NCBI RefSeq assembly: GCF_000717915.1
Contig: NZ_JOCX01000022.1
Span: forward strand, 31,979-95,978
Direction of reading: 5' to 3'
Source of the DNA: Streptomyces sp. NRRL S-244
Lineage (GTDB): Bacteria; Actinomycetota; Actinomycetes; Streptomycetales; Streptomycetaceae
Length of the DNA stretch: 64,000 nucleotides
Part shown: piece after piece, positions 46,681 to 55,249 of the stretch
How positions within the stretch are numbered: position 1 is the first letter of the stretch
How the letters are laid out: each line of letters starts with the position of its first letter
Notes under the pieces: generated by a model
Told to the model about the DNA's origin: nothing
What the model saw: the letters and a program-made list of their open reading frames with translations, nothing else
The model's database searches: none
Made by a program: the position numbers and the translations under genes

Positions 46681-47145
46681 GTGAAGCTGGATTCGATGTA
46701 CCAGGAACTGATCCTGGACCACTACAAGCACCCGCACGGGCGTGGCCTGCGCGACGGCGACGCCGAGGTGCACCACGTCAACCCGACGTGCGGCGACGAG
46801 ATCACGCTGCGCGTGAAGTACGACGGCGAGACGCTCACCGACGTCTCGTACGAGGGCCAGGGCTGCTCCATCAGCCAGGCCAGCGCGTCCGTGCTGAACG
46901 AGCTGCTCGTCGGCAAGGAGCTGGCCGAGGCGCAGAAGATCCAGGGCGTGTTCCTGGAGATGATGCAGTCGAAGGGCAAGATCGAGCCCGACGAGGCCAT
47001 GGAGGAGGTGCTGGAGGACGCGGTCGCGTTCGTCGGCGTCTCCAAGTACCCGGCTCGCGTGAAGTGTGCTCTGCTGAGCTGGATGGCCTGGAAGGACGCG
47101 ACCGCCCAGGCACTGGGCGACGCCGCGGAGAGGAAGACGGCATGA
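46681..47145 (+). CDS. sufU: SufU/IscU-like sulfur acceptor protein
   Basis: The 154-residue protein has the three cysteines of SufU in NPTCGDEIT, EGQGCSISQASAS and ARVKCALLSW. The SufU-type insert (KIQGVFLEMMQSKGKIE) before the last cysteine separates it from IscU. SufU is zinc-bound and takes sulfur from SufS. The start is GTG. Its stop overlaps the next gene (ATGA). Confidence 0.95.
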   Translation: MKLDSMYQELILDHYKHPHGRGLRDGDAEVHHVNPTCGDEITLRVKYDGETLTDVSYEGQGCSISQASASVLNELLVGKELAEAQKIQGVFLEMMQSKGKIEPDEAMEEVLEDAVAFVGVSKYPARVKCALLSWMAWKDATAQALGDAAERKTA

Positions 47146-47489
47146 CCGAGAACGCGACGCCCGCCGAGGCGTCGATCAAGCCCGCCACCGAGGAAGAGGT
47201 CCGCGAGGCCCTCTACGACGTCGTCGACCCCGAGCTGGGCATCGACGTCGTCAACCTGGGCCTGATCTACGGCATCCACATCGACGACGCGAACATCGCC
47301 ACCCTCGACATGACGCTGACCTCGGCGGCCTGCCCGCTGACGGACGTCATCGAGGACCAGGCGAAGTCGGCGACGGACGGCATCGTGAGCGAGCTCCGGA
47401 TCAACTGGGTCTGGATGCCGCCGTGGGGCCCGGACAAGATCACGGACGACGGCCGCGAGCAGCTGCGCGCGCTCGGCTTCAACGTCTGA
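47142..47489 (+). CDS. sufT: Metal-sulfur cluster assembly factor SufT (MIP18/DUF59)
   Basis: The 115-residue protein is the MIP18/DUF59 type, with LYDVVDPELGIDVVNLGLIYGI at the N-terminus and the conserved Cys in TSAACPLTDVIEDQ. SufT helps Fe-S maturation or cluster transfer in the cytoplasm. It is the last gene of the suf operon and is followed after 13 bp by a 15-bp stem terminator. Confidence 0.94.
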   Translation: MTENATPAEASIKPATEEEVREALYDVVDPELGIDVVNLGLIYGIHIDDANIATLDMTLTSAACPLTDVIEDQAKSATDGIVSELRINWVWMPPWGPDKITDDGREQLRALGFNV

Positions 47490-47502
47490 GCCACCCGTTC
47501 CA

Positions 47503-47537
47503 CGAAGGGCCCCCGGCACCGCGCCGGGGGCCCTTCG
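47503..47537 (+). terminator. suf operon terminator
   Basis: A perfect 15-bp stem (CGAAGGGCCCCCGGC / GCCGGGGGCCCTTCG) with loop ACCGC directly after the sufT stop. Confidence 0.85.
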
Positions 47538-47724
47538 CGTGCTCCGGGCGCTGGGCGCCGGGGCCGGGCCGGGGTCCCTCGGGCCGCTTCCGGGAGGCGC
47601 TCCGTGTTCGTCCGGCGGACGATTGACGTGCACCGGGAGTTGGCCGCGGTGGCCGAACCTGCTCGACGGCCGTCACGGCGTGACGCGGTTCGCGCCCGGC
47701 TCGACCCATGGGGACGGGACACCG

Positions 47725-49095
47725 ATGAAGAAGCAGCTTGGTATCGCAGGGATCGCGGCGCTGGTCGTCGCCGGGACGGTCACGGTGGCGCCGGCCCAGG
47801 CGGTGACGTACGGGACGCCGACCATCAGCCTGTCCGCGGCGTACCTGTCCGGCGCCGTCGGCGCGGTCGGGGACCCGGTGGTCGACGTGACCGTGGGGCA
47901 GAGCGGCGCCGACGTGTCCGCGCTGACGGTCAGCGCGTCCGCGTCGAGCAAGGCCTCGGTCGCCGGGACCGGCGACGTGACCGTCACCGGGACCGGGGCG
48001 GTGCGCCGGCTGGCCGTCGCCGCGCGCGGCCGCGGCTACACGAACCTCACCGTCAAGGTGACGGGGCTGGGCGGCAAGAGCGCCACCAAGACCCTGTCGT
48101 ACGCCGCCTCCTCCGCCGTGCAGAACCCGGCCGACGCCCGCTACTTCACCGGCGCCTCCGACTCCTCGGCCGCCGTGGACGTCGGCGGCGGCTACACCGT
48201 CGTCGCCGACGACGAGAGCAACGTACTGCGCCTGTACGACCGTTCCCGCTCGGCGGCCCCGGTCCGGACCTGGGACTTCAGCTCGCAGCTCGGCGTCACC
48301 AAGGAGGTGGACATCGAGGGGGCGACCCTGATCGGGAACACGATCTACTGGACGGGCTCGCTCGGCAACAACAAGGACGGCGAGTACAAGGCGCCCCGGA
48401 ACACGGTGTTCACCACCACCGTCAGCGGCTCCGGACCGGGTACGCAGCTCGCGTACGGGCGCTCGTACAAGAAGCTCCGCGACGACCTGGTGGCCTGGGA
48501 CACGGCGAACGGGAACCGCTACGGTTTCGCGGCCGGCACGGCCGACGGCGAGGCGCCCAAGCAGATCGACGGCTTCAACGTGGAGGGGCTGGAGTTCGCG
48601 CCGGGCTCGGCCACCACCGCCTACCTGGGCTTCCGGGCCCCGCTGGCCCCGGCGGTGGCGGGCGGCAAGGCGCTGATCGTGCCGGTGACCAACTTCGACA
48701 AGGTGCTCTCCAGCGGCTCCAAGGCCACCTTCGGGGCGGGCATCGAGCTCGACCTCGGCGGCCTCGCCGTCCGCGACATCCGCAAGAACGCGGCGAACCA
48801 GTACCTGATCCTGGCCGGCTCCTGGGCCGCGGACGACAACTCGGACCCGTACGCGCTCTACCAGTGGGACGGCGTCGCCGGCCACGCCCCGGTCAAGCGG
48901 GCCGACCTGCCGACGACGGACCCGGGCGGCTGGGAGGCCATCGTGGACGTACCGGACCTGTCGGTGCCGGGTGCGCGGGTCCAGCTGATCACGGACAGCG
49001 GCTCGGCCGACCTGTACGGGGACGGCACCGAGGCCAAGGACCTGACGCACGCGGAATGGAAGAAGTCCCGCGCGGCCTGGTTCACGCTGAACTGA
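47725..49095 (+). CDS. Secreted DUF3616-like protein
   Basis: The 456-residue protein has a signal peptide (KKQLGIAGIAALVVAGTVTVAPAQA). An N-terminal beta-sandwich of ~100 residues (TPTISLSAAYLSGAVGAVGDPVVDV) is followed by a beta-propeller-like region (KEVDIEGATLIGNTIYWTGS, GEYKAPRNTVFTT, FNVEGLEFAPGS). That second half resembles the DUF3616 family, whose function is not known. It may bind or sense extracellular material. Its 3' end overlaps the convergent HxlR-peroxiredoxin gene by 14 bp. Confidence 0.8.
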   Translation: MKKQLGIAGIAALVVAGTVTVAPAQAVTYGTPTISLSAAYLSGAVGAVGDPVVDVTVGQSGADVSALTVSASASSKASVAGTGDVTVTGTGAVRRLAVAARGRGYTNLTVKVTGLGGKSATKTLSYAASSAVQNPADARYFTGASDSSAAVDVGGGYTVVADDESNVLRLYDRSRSAAPVRTWDFSSQLGVTKEVDIEGATLIGNTIYWTGSLGNNKDGEYKAPRNTVFTTTVSGSGPGTQLAYGRSYKKLRDDLVAWDTANGNRYGFAAGTADGEAPKQIDGFNVEGLEFAPGSATTAYLGFRAPLAPAVAGGKALIVPVTNFDKVLSSGSKATFGAGIELDLGGLAVRDIRKNAANQYLILAGSWAADDNSDPYALYQWDGVAGHAPVKRADLPTTDPGGWEAIVDVPDLSVPGARVQLITDSGSADLYGDGTEAKDLTHAEWKKSRAAWFTLN

Positions 49096-50029
49096 CCCCC
49101 GAGCCCGTGCCGGCGCCGGTGCCCGTGCCGGCGCCGGTGCCCGTGCCGGCGCCGGTGCCGGCGTCGCGGACGGCGGTCAGCGCCGCCGCGACGCCGGCCT
49201 CGATGTCCTGGATCGGGTAGAACACCTCGCGCACCACGCGCCCCCGGTCCACCACCAGCGTCAACCGCTTCAGCCGGCTCACCCCCGCGGCCCGGAACGT
49301 CGGCAGCCGCAGCGCCGCCGTCAGTGACAGCTCCGCGTCCGAGAGCAGCGGGAACCGCAGCCCCTCCGCCTCCGCGAACTCCCGCTGCTCGTCCGGCCGC
49401 TGGGTCGACACCCCGTGCACCGTCGCCCCGGCCGCCGTGAACTCCGCCAGCTGGTCCCGGTACGTGCACGACTCGAACGTGCAGCCCCTGGCCCCCGGGA
49501 TCCCCGCCCATCCCGGCGGGTAGGACTCGGCCCGGGCGTACGCGCCGGGGAAGCAGTACAGGACCGTGAACGGCGTGTCCGCCACCGGATCCCGGAGCTC
49601 CCCGAACCGGTCCGGCAGCACCAGCTCCGGCAGCCGCGTGCCGCGCAGCGCGTGCACCCGTTCCGCCTCCCGCGAGGACTCCTGCGTCGTCGCCGTCATT
49701 TCGCCTTCCCCCAGGACCCAGGTGTCTCCCCAGTCCTGGAGGGCCACCAGGACCGGCAGCAGCCCCCGCCCGCGCGGGGTCAGCCGGTATTCGTGCCGCA
49801 CCGGGCGTTCCTGGTACGGCTCGCGCGTCAGCACCCCGGCTTCGACCAGCAGTTTCAGCCGCTCGGTCAGTACCTTCCGGGACACTCCCAGCTCGCGCTG
49901 GAACGCGTCGAAGCGGTGCACGCCGCGCGCGGCGTCGCGCACGATCAGCAGCGTCCACCAGTCGCCCACCACGTCGAGGGCCTGGGCGATGGCGCAGTCC
50001 GCGTCGTCGAGGTGCGTGCGCTGGGCCAT
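49082..50029 (-). CDS. HxlR transcriptional regulator fused to a peroxiredoxin domain
   Basis: Residues 1-104 are a winged-helix HxlR domain (IAQALDVVGDWWTLLIVRDA, GVSRKVLTERLKLLVEAG, HEYRLTPRGRGLLPVLVALQ) with Cys12 in the position used for redox sensing in some HxlR proteins. Residues ~130-300 are a thioredoxin-fold redoxin with a C183-x4-C188 pair (GCTFESCTYRD), as in PrxQ/BCP. The Thr normally three residues before the peroxidatic Cys is Ala here, and an insert (ESYPPGWAGIPGAR) precedes it. The C-terminus is a GTGA repeat tail. ATG 50029 has AAGGAG upstream. It is divergent from an MFS transporter, with two palindromes between them. Confidence 0.88.
   Translation of the reverse strand: MAQRTHLDDADCAIAQALDVVGDWWTLLIVRDAARGVHRFDAFQRELGVSRKVLTERLKLLVEAGVLTREPYQERPVRHEYRLTPRGRGLLPVLVALQDWGDTWVLGEGEMTATTQESSREAERVHALRGTRLPELVLPDRFGELRDPVADTPFTVLYCFPGAYARAESYPPGWAGIPGARGCTFESCTYRDQLAEFTAAGATVHGVSTQRPDEQREFAEAEGLRFPLLSDAELSLTAALRLPTFRAAGVSRLKRLTLVVDRGRVVREVFYPIQDIEAGVAAALTAVRDAGTGAGTGTGAGTGTGAGTGSGVSSA
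49107..49160. repeat. Three 18-bp in-frame tandem repeats at the HxlR-Prx C-terminus
   Basis: Three copies of GTGCCGGCGCCGGTGCCC (the last with one change) encode the Gly-Thr-Gly-Ala tail of the fusion protein. Confidence 0.85.
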
Positions 50030-50058
50030 GGGCACTCCTTTGTCCGTTGACCCAAGGC

Positions 50059-50092
50059 TGTCATGCTGACATAGTCCGTTCCCAAAGGGAAC
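50059..50092. promoter_or_regulatory. Two palindromic operators between hxlR-prx and the MFS gene
   Basis: TGTCA-TGC-TGACA (50059-50071) and GTTCCC-AAA-GGGAAC (50078-50092) are perfect palindromes in an 85-bp divergent spacer. They are good candidate sites for the HxlR protein; which palindrome it uses is unknown. Confidence 0.7.
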
Positions 50093-50114
50093 TCACTGCG
50101 ATCCGGGGGCGGAC

Positions 50115-51389
50115 ATGGGAATGGCGCAGGGCTTCAAGGACGTGCCCAGAGTGGTGTGGCTGCTGGCGGCCGGGGTGTTCGTCAACGCCGTCGTCAGCTT
50201 CACCTTCGTCTTCGTCTTCCTGTACCTGACCGGCCCGCGCGGCCTCGGCGCCGCCCAGGCGGGCCTGGTCACCGGCATCGGCGGCATCGGCCTCGTCGCC
50301 GGGAACTTCACCGGCGGCTGGTACGGGGACCGCTTCGGCCACCGCCGCGTGCTGCTCGCCGCCTCCACCGCCGGCGGCCTCGCCCTGATGTCCTTCCCGC
50401 TGCTGTCCACCGCCGGGCTCTACGCGGCCCTGCCGCTGGCCCAGTACGCCTCCGGCGTGGTCCGGGCCGCCAACTCCGCGCTGGTCGCCGTCACCGTCCC
50501 CGAGGGGGCCCGCCGGCAGGCCTTCGCCGTCGTCCGCTGCGTCTCCAACGGCGGCTTCACCCTCGGCCCGCCCCTCGGAGCCCTGCTCGCGACCGGGCTC
50601 TCGTACGACTGGCTCTTCGTCGCCGACGGCCTCGGGACCCTCTTCTTCGCCCTCTGGACCGCGCGGGTCGTCCCGGCCCGCGGGGCCTCCCGCAGCGCCT
50701 CCCGTCCTGCCGCCGCGGCCCCGGACGGGGGTCTGGGCCGCGGCGTGTGGGAGGAGCTGCGGGCCCGGCCCGCCGTACTCGTCCTGCTCGGCGCGATCCT
50801 GGTGACCGACCTCGTCTACCGCCAGCAGTACTCGGCCTTCCCCGTCTACCTCGCCGACCACGGCCTCGACATCCGCGCCTTCGGCCTGGTCATCGCCCTC
50901 AACGGGGGCGTCATCCTGCTGCTGGAGCTCCCGGCCGCCGTCGCGCTGCGCGCCCGGCCGCCGCTGCCCGTCATCGGCACCGGGATCGTGCTCGTCGGGG
51001 CCGGGTACGCGGCGCTGCTGGCCGGGGCGGGGGTCGCCGGCGCCGTGGTGATGATGGTGCTGCTCAGCCTCGGCGAGATCCTGTACAAGACCACCGCGAC
51101 CGCGTACGTCGCCGACCAGGCGCCCGAGCACGCCATCGGGCGGTTCCAGAGCCTGTACGCGGGGGTCTCGGTCAGCGGCGTCGTCCTCGGGCCACCGCTG
51201 GGCGGAGCCCTGTACGCGGCCGCCCCCGGGCTGCTGTGGCCGCTGTGCGCGGCGCTGGCGGCGGGCGCGGGCGGGGCGGTGCTGTACGTGTCACGGCGCG
51301 AGGCGCGGCGCGCCGAGCCGGTCGGGGCGCAACACGCGGCGCGACCGGCACATGAGACCGGTTCGCAACCTCGGGCCGTCGCCGGTTAG
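50115..51389 (+). CDS. MFS transporter (drug-efflux-like)
   Basis: The 424-residue protein has about 12 transmembrane helices, motif A GGWYGDRFGHRRVLLA, and a central loop at the usual mid-point (RSASRPAAAAPDGG). It is probably an exporter of the DHA1 type. It is divergent from the redox-type HxlR fusion and is therefore a likely target; the exported compound could be an electrophile or oxidant-generating drug (inference). It is followed after 9 bp by dapD, which probably has its own promoter inside this gene's end. Confidence 0.88.
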   Translation: MGMAQGFKDVPRVVWLLAAGVFVNAVVSFTFVFVFLYLTGPRGLGAAQAGLVTGIGGIGLVAGNFTGGWYGDRFGHRRVLLAASTAGGLALMSFPLLSTAGLYAALPLAQYASGVVRAANSALVAVTVPEGARRQAFAVVRCVSNGGFTLGPPLGALLATGLSYDWLFVADGLGTLFFALWTARVVPARGASRSASRPAAAAPDGGLGRGVWEELRARPAVLVLLGAILVTDLVYRQQYSAFPVYLADHGLDIRAFGLVIALNGGVILLLELPAAVALRARPPLPVIGTGIVLVGAGYAALLAGAGVAGAVVMMVLLSLGEILYKTTATAYVADQAPEHAIGRFQSLYAGVSVSGVVLGPPLGGALYAAAPGLLWPLCAALAAGAGGAVLYVSRREARRAEPVGAQHAARPAHETGSQPRAVAG

Positions 51390-51392
51390 GTT
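51387..51392 (+). promoter_or_regulatory. dapD: Candidate -10 of dapD (TAGGTT), leaderless start
   Basis: TAGGTT lies six bases before the dapD ATG, which would place the transcription start on or next to the A of the start codon. TTCGCA at 51362-51367 could be a -35 at a long 19-bp spacing. Confidence 0.4.
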
Positions 51393-51398
51393 TCGGAC

Positions 51399-52379
51399 AT
51401 GACTGCTACGCGTACCACCGGCGCCGTCGCCGCCGGACTTGCCACCATCGCCTCCGACGGCACCGTCCTCGACACCTGGTTCCCCGCCCCCGAGCTGGTC
51501 GCCGAGCCCGGCCCGGCCGGCACCGAGCGCCTCACCGCCGACCAGGCCGTGCAGCTCCTGGGGGCCGCCGCGGCCAAGGCGATCCGCCTGGACGCCGTCC
51601 GCGACGTCGAGGTCGTAGCCGTCCGTACCGTGATCTCCTCCCTGGAGGACAAGCCGCTGGACGCGCACGACGCGTACCTGCGCCTGCACCTGCTCAGCCA
51701 CCGCCTGGTCAAGCCGCACGGCCAGAGCCTGGACGGCGTCTTCGGGCTGCTGGCCAACGTCGCCTGGACCTCGCTGGGCCCGGTCGCCGTGGAGCAGGTG
51801 GAGGCCGTACGGCTGAACGCGCGCGCCGAGGGCCTGTACCTCCAGGTCACCTCGATCGACAAGTTCCCGCGGATGACGGACTACGTCGCCCCCAAGGGCG
51901 TGCGCATCGCCGACGCGGACCGGGTCCGCCTGGGCGCGCACCTCGCCGAGGGCACCACCGTCATGCACGAGGGCTTCGTCAACTTCAACGCCGGCACCCT
52001 CGGCACCTCCATGATCGAGGGCCGCATCTCGGCGGGCGTCGTGGTCGGCGACGGCTCCGACATCGGTGGCGGCGCCTCCACGATGGGCACCCTCTCGGGC
52101 GGCGGCAAGCAGATCATCTCGATCGGCGAGCGCTGCCTGATCGGCGCCGAGGCGGGCGTGGGCATCGCGCTGGGCGACGAGTGCATCGTCGAGGCCGGCC
52201 TGTACGTGACCGCGGGCACCCGCGTCACCCTCCCGGACGGCCAGATCGTCAAGGCCCTGGAGCTCTCGGGCGCCAGCAACATCCTCTTCCGCCGCAACTC
52301 GGTCACGGGCACGGTCGAGGCCCGCCCGAACAACGCGGTCTGGGGCGGCCTGAACGAGGTCCTCCACTCCCACAACTGA
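51399..52379 (+). CDS. dapD: 2,3,4,5-tetrahydropyridine-2,6-dicarboxylate N-succinyltransferase
   Basis: It succinylates tetrahydrodipicolinate in lysine/meso-diaminopimelate synthesis, using succinyl-CoA. The 326-residue protein has an N-terminal helical domain and a left-handed parallel beta-helix of hexapeptide repeats ([58 protein letters not shown]). This is the actinobacterial (group 2) form, confirmed by [18 protein letters not shown] large hairpin follows the gene. Confidence 0.96.
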   Translation: MTATRTTGAVAAGLATIASDGTVLDTWFPAPELVAEPGPAGTERLTADQAVQLLGAAAAKAIRLDAVRDVEVVAVRTVISSLEDKPLDAHDAYLRLHLLSHRLVKPHGQSLDGVFGLLANVAWTSLGPVAVEQVEAVRLNARAEGLYLQVTSIDKFPRMTDYVAPKGVRIADADRVRLGAHLAEGTTVMHEGFVNFNAGTLGTSMIEGRISAGVVVGDGSDIGGGASTMGTLSGGGKQIISIGERCLIGAEAGVGIALGDECIVEAGLYVTAGTRVTLPDGQIVKALELSGASNILFRRNSVTGTVEARPNNAVWGGLNEVLHSHN

Positions 52380-52401
52380 CGCCCCCGGGCCCCCGGCGGC
52401 C

Positions 52402-52466
52402 CCGGAACGGCCACGACGCCCTCATCACCCCGGCACGGGGCGGTGAGGGCGTCGTGCGCGTTCCGG
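52402..52466. terminator. Composite long hairpin after dapD
   Basis: Three nested perfect stems (CCGGAACG/CGTTCCGG, CACGACGCCCTCA/TGAGGGCGTCGTG, CCCCG/CGGGG) build one ~65-nt structure between the convergent dapD and small membrane-protein genes. Confidence 0.85.
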
Positions 52467-52520
52467 ACCTGGCCGACGGCCGGAACATCCTCCCGCCCCG
52501 AGCGCGGGAGGACGTGGGGT

Positions 52521-52793
52521 TCAGCGGAGGGCGATGCCGCGGATCAGGCCGGCGAAGGCCTCTTCCTCCGCCTCGGTCAGCTCGACCGACTCCATCGGGT
52601 GCGTGGCGGCGCTGCGCTGGGCCGGGATGGCCGGGACCGCCGCGATGCCCTCGTGGCCCTCGTACGCGCCTGGCTCCGGGTGGTGGAAGCGGGCGTCCCG
52701 CAGCATGTGCCCGAAGCCGAGCACCCACACGAGGGCGGCCACGAGCAGGACGGCCAGGCCGATTTCCTGGGCGAGGGAGATGGAGGGGAACAC
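52521..52793 (-). CDS. Small single-pass membrane protein
   Basis: This 90-residue protein has one hydrophobic helix near the N-terminus (EIGLAVLLVAALVWVLGFG), then a basic/aromatic turn (MLRDARFHHPEPGAYEG) and an acidic C-terminus (MESVELTEAEEEAFAGLIRGIAL). The GTG at 52793 is used because GGAGGA lies four bases upstream. Function unknown. It is convergent with dapD across the composite hairpin. Confidence 0.65.
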   Translation of the reverse strand: MFPSISLAQEIGLAVLLVAALVWVLGFGHMLRDARFHHPEPGAYEGHEGIAAVPAIPAQRSAATHPMESVELTEAEEEAFAGLIRGIALR

Positions 52794-52986
52794 GCGGTCC
52801 TCCGGGGGATACGGGGGGACATGGGCGAGCGTGGGGCCACTCAACACCACAACCCGGGTCGAATGGGTGGTGATGTGGCGAGCGTCACGCCAGGGGCGAA
52901 AGTCCTGACTTACCTCGAACAATCCCCAACCGTCCCCCTGAGCGCCCCGCCGGTCCGCGCGGACCGGAGATCACGGCCCGAAGCGT

Positions 52987-53025
52987 GGCAGGGCCCCGGA
53001 CGGGACGGCGTCCGGGGGCCCTGCC
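52987..53025 (-). terminator. Terminator after the secreted nuclease gene
   Basis: A 16-bp stem (GGCAGGGCCCCGGACG with CGTCCGGGGGCCCTGCC, one bulged G) starts 20 bp after the nuclease stop codon (minus strand). Confidence 0.75.
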
Positions 53026-53044
53026 GGTCAGGGGCGCACCGCGG

Positions 53045-54886
53045 TTACGGGCGGAAGCGCAGCACCTGCGGGTCGTGGTCGCTGTTCTGCGCCGAGAACT
53101 CCGCGTTGATGTGCACGCTGTCGTACGTGAAGTTCTTGACCGCCGGGCTGGTCAGGATCTGGTCCAGCACCTGCGCGTTGCCCTGGTACACGTACGAGTA
53201 GCGCTCCGCCTTCGGCAGCGACTTGATCGCCGAGTACAGCGCCCCGCCGTCCTCCAGCGCCTGCGCGGTCGCCGAGAACTCGAAGTCGTTGATGTCGCCG
53301 ACGGCGAGGACGCTCGCGTGCTTGTCGGCGGCCAGGAGCTGCTTGACGAAGCCGTTCACGGCCTGCGCCTGGAGCAGCCGCTTGGCCTCCGAGGAGCGCA
53401 CCGGCGGCTGGTGGACCGAGGTCAGGCCCTCGTCGCCGCCCTTGGAGCCGAAGTGGTTGGCGATGACGAAGACCGTCTTGCCCTTGAAGACGAACTCGCC
53501 GGCCAGCGGCTTGCGGCTGTCGGCCCACGCCGGGTTCGCGGGGTCGATCCGGCCGGGGGAGTGGGTCAGGGCGGCCTTGCCGTCCACCTGCGTCACACCG
53601 GTCGGGGTCACCGAGTCGCCCGCCGCGCGGTCCGTGAAGGAGACGCGGGCCGGGTTGAACAGGAACACCTGGCGGATGTTGCCGCCGGGCTCGCCACCGT
53701 CCTTGTTGTTCTCCGGGTTGATGGTGCGCCACTGGTACGCCGGGCCGCCGGCCGCCGCGATCGCCGCCGTGAACTTCGTCAGCGTCTGCTCCGCGGACAC
53801 CGTGCCGTCGTTCTTGGCGCCGTTGTCGTCCTGGATCTCCTCCAGGGCCAGGATGTCGGGCGAGGCGAGGTTCGCGACGACGGCCTTGGCCAGGTTGTCG
53901 AACTTCTCCTGGGGGTCGCTCGGGTCGAGGTTCTCCACGTTGTACGTGGCCACCGCGAGCTCGTTCGCCGCCTGCGCCTTGGTCTTCTCGGGGGCGAGGG
54001 TGCCCGCCTTGACCGTGCCGAGGGTGCGGGCCACCAGGGTGTAGCCGCCGAACTGGTTGAAGTCCAGCGGGCCCTCGGTGGTGCCGGTCAGCTTGTCGCC
54101 GACGTTGGCCACCGGGAAGGGCTGCTGCGCGAGGGGCGCCAGCTGCTGGATCTGGAGCCGGCCGGTGTTCTGGGACTCGTACGAGCCGTAGAGCGTGCCG
54201 CCGCGCTTGGCGGTGTTCTCCCAGCCCTTCACCGTGACCCACAGCTCCGCGTGCGGGTCGGTGGCGCCGACCACCCGCGAGGTGCCGATCTTCACGTTCA
54301 TGCCCTCGAGGGACTCGTAGAAGTCCAGGGCGTAGCGCGAGGGCTCCAGGGCCAGGCCGTTGATGCTGCCGGCGGCGGCCGGGTCGCCGGCCGGGGCGTA
54401 CTCGGCGGGCACGTTGTACTCGTTGATCGCGGTGGCCTCGGGCAGCGCGTTGCCCGAGGAGACCACGGTCACGGCCGGCTTGGAGATCTGGGTGACCGAC
54501 TGGTTGCCGGAGGAGACGCCGCCGGGGATGTACTCGCCGACCAGGCCGGAGACCTTGACCGCGTCGCCGACGGCGACGGTCGGGGCGGAGCTGGTGAAGA
54601 CGAAGACGCCCTCGCTGGTCGCGTCGTTGTCGTCGGCGTCCGGGTCCTGCATCCAGAAGCCGCGCGAGCCGTACGTGCGCACGCCCGTCACGATGCCGGT
54701 GACATCGGCGACCTGCTTGCCGTTGAGCGGCGATATGCGGGTGGTGCCCTGGATGTCGTGGATGCGTATCGGCTCGGCGGACACGGCGCCTTCGGCCGCG
54801 TCGGCGGTGCCCGCCAGCAGGCCGGTGGCCAGGGCGGTGGCGACGAGTGCCGAGACGGCGGCGGAACGGGGATGCGAGGAGCGCAT
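53045..54886 (-). CDS. Secreted endonuclease/exonuclease/phosphatase family nuclease
   Basis: The 613-residue protein has a signal peptide (SAAVSALVATALATGLLAGTADAA). An N-terminal OB-like/lamin-tail-type region (VADVTGIVTGVRTYGSRGFWMQDPDADDNDATSEGVFVF) matches ExeM-like extracellular nucleases. The DNase I-type catalytic domain has ATYNVENL, ALEEIQD (metal Glu), FVIANHFGSKGGD, VLAVGDINDFEF and the final NSDHDPQVL (catalytic Asp-His). It likely degrades DNA or phosphodiesters outside the cell for phosphate or nucleoside scavenging. ATG 54886. It is divergent from the conserved acidic protein. Confidence 0.93.
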   Translation of the reverse strand: MRSSHPRSAAVSALVATALATGLLAGTADAAEGAVSAEPIRIHDIQGTTRISPLNGKQVADVTGIVTGVRTYGSRGFWMQDPDADDNDATSEGVFVFTSSAPTVAVGDAVKVSGLVGEYIPGGVSSGNQSVTQISKPAVTVVSSGNALPEATAINEYNVPAEYAPAGDPAAAGSINGLALEPSRYALDFYESLEGMNVKIGTSRVVGATDPHAELWVTVKGWENTAKRGGTLYGSYESQNTGRLQIQQLAPLAQQPFPVANVGDKLTGTTEGPLDFNQFGGYTLVARTLGTVKAGTLAPEKTKAQAANELAVATYNVENLDPSDPQEKFDNLAKAVVANLASPDILALEEIQDDNGAKNDGTVSAEQTLTKFTAAIAAAGGPAYQWRTINPENNKDGGEPGGNIRQVFLFNPARVSFTDRAAGDSVTPTGVTQVDGKAALTHSPGRIDPANPAWADSRKPLAGEFVFKGKTVFVIANHFGSKGGDEGLTSVHQPPVRSSEAKRLLQAQAVNGFVKQLLAADKHASVLAVGDINDFEFSATAQALEDGGALYSAIKSLPKAERYSYVYQGNAQVLDQILTSPAVKNFTYDSVHINAEFSAQNSDHDPQVLRFRP

Positions 54887-55249
54887 GGTCAAGAACTCCG
54901 GTGTGTGGAAGACGAAAGCGAGAGGGTGTTGCGTGCGTTTGGCGGGATATACGCGGACGCCGTGCGGCCGGACCGCAGGCGATCCGCGGGAATCCCGGAG
55001 GTTCCCCATAGATCTACGCGCGTCAATTTCCTGTGTGACCAGGGAAGTTGTCAAGGCCTCCAGGGGATACGGCAGCTGACTGTGGGATGAACCAAAGGAG
55101 ATGGCCCCCCGGGCGCGCCCGATATGCGTCTACGCTGGTGCGCCGGACGGCCGTCCCGCGACGGCCGGACCAGCGCCCCGGGGCAGCCGCACCACCGTCC
55201 CGCGGGGCCGTGCCCCATCGCCCCACCGCGTTCGCGAGGAGACCGCCCC
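54887..55249. other. 363-bp divergent intergenic region
   Basis: It separates the secreted nuclease (leftward) from the acidic protein (rightward). It contains a small inverted repeat TGCGG-CCGGA-CCGCA (54963-54977) and a relatively AT-rich stretch around 55000-55060 likely to hold promoters. No gene or strong operator is seen. Confidence 0.4.
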
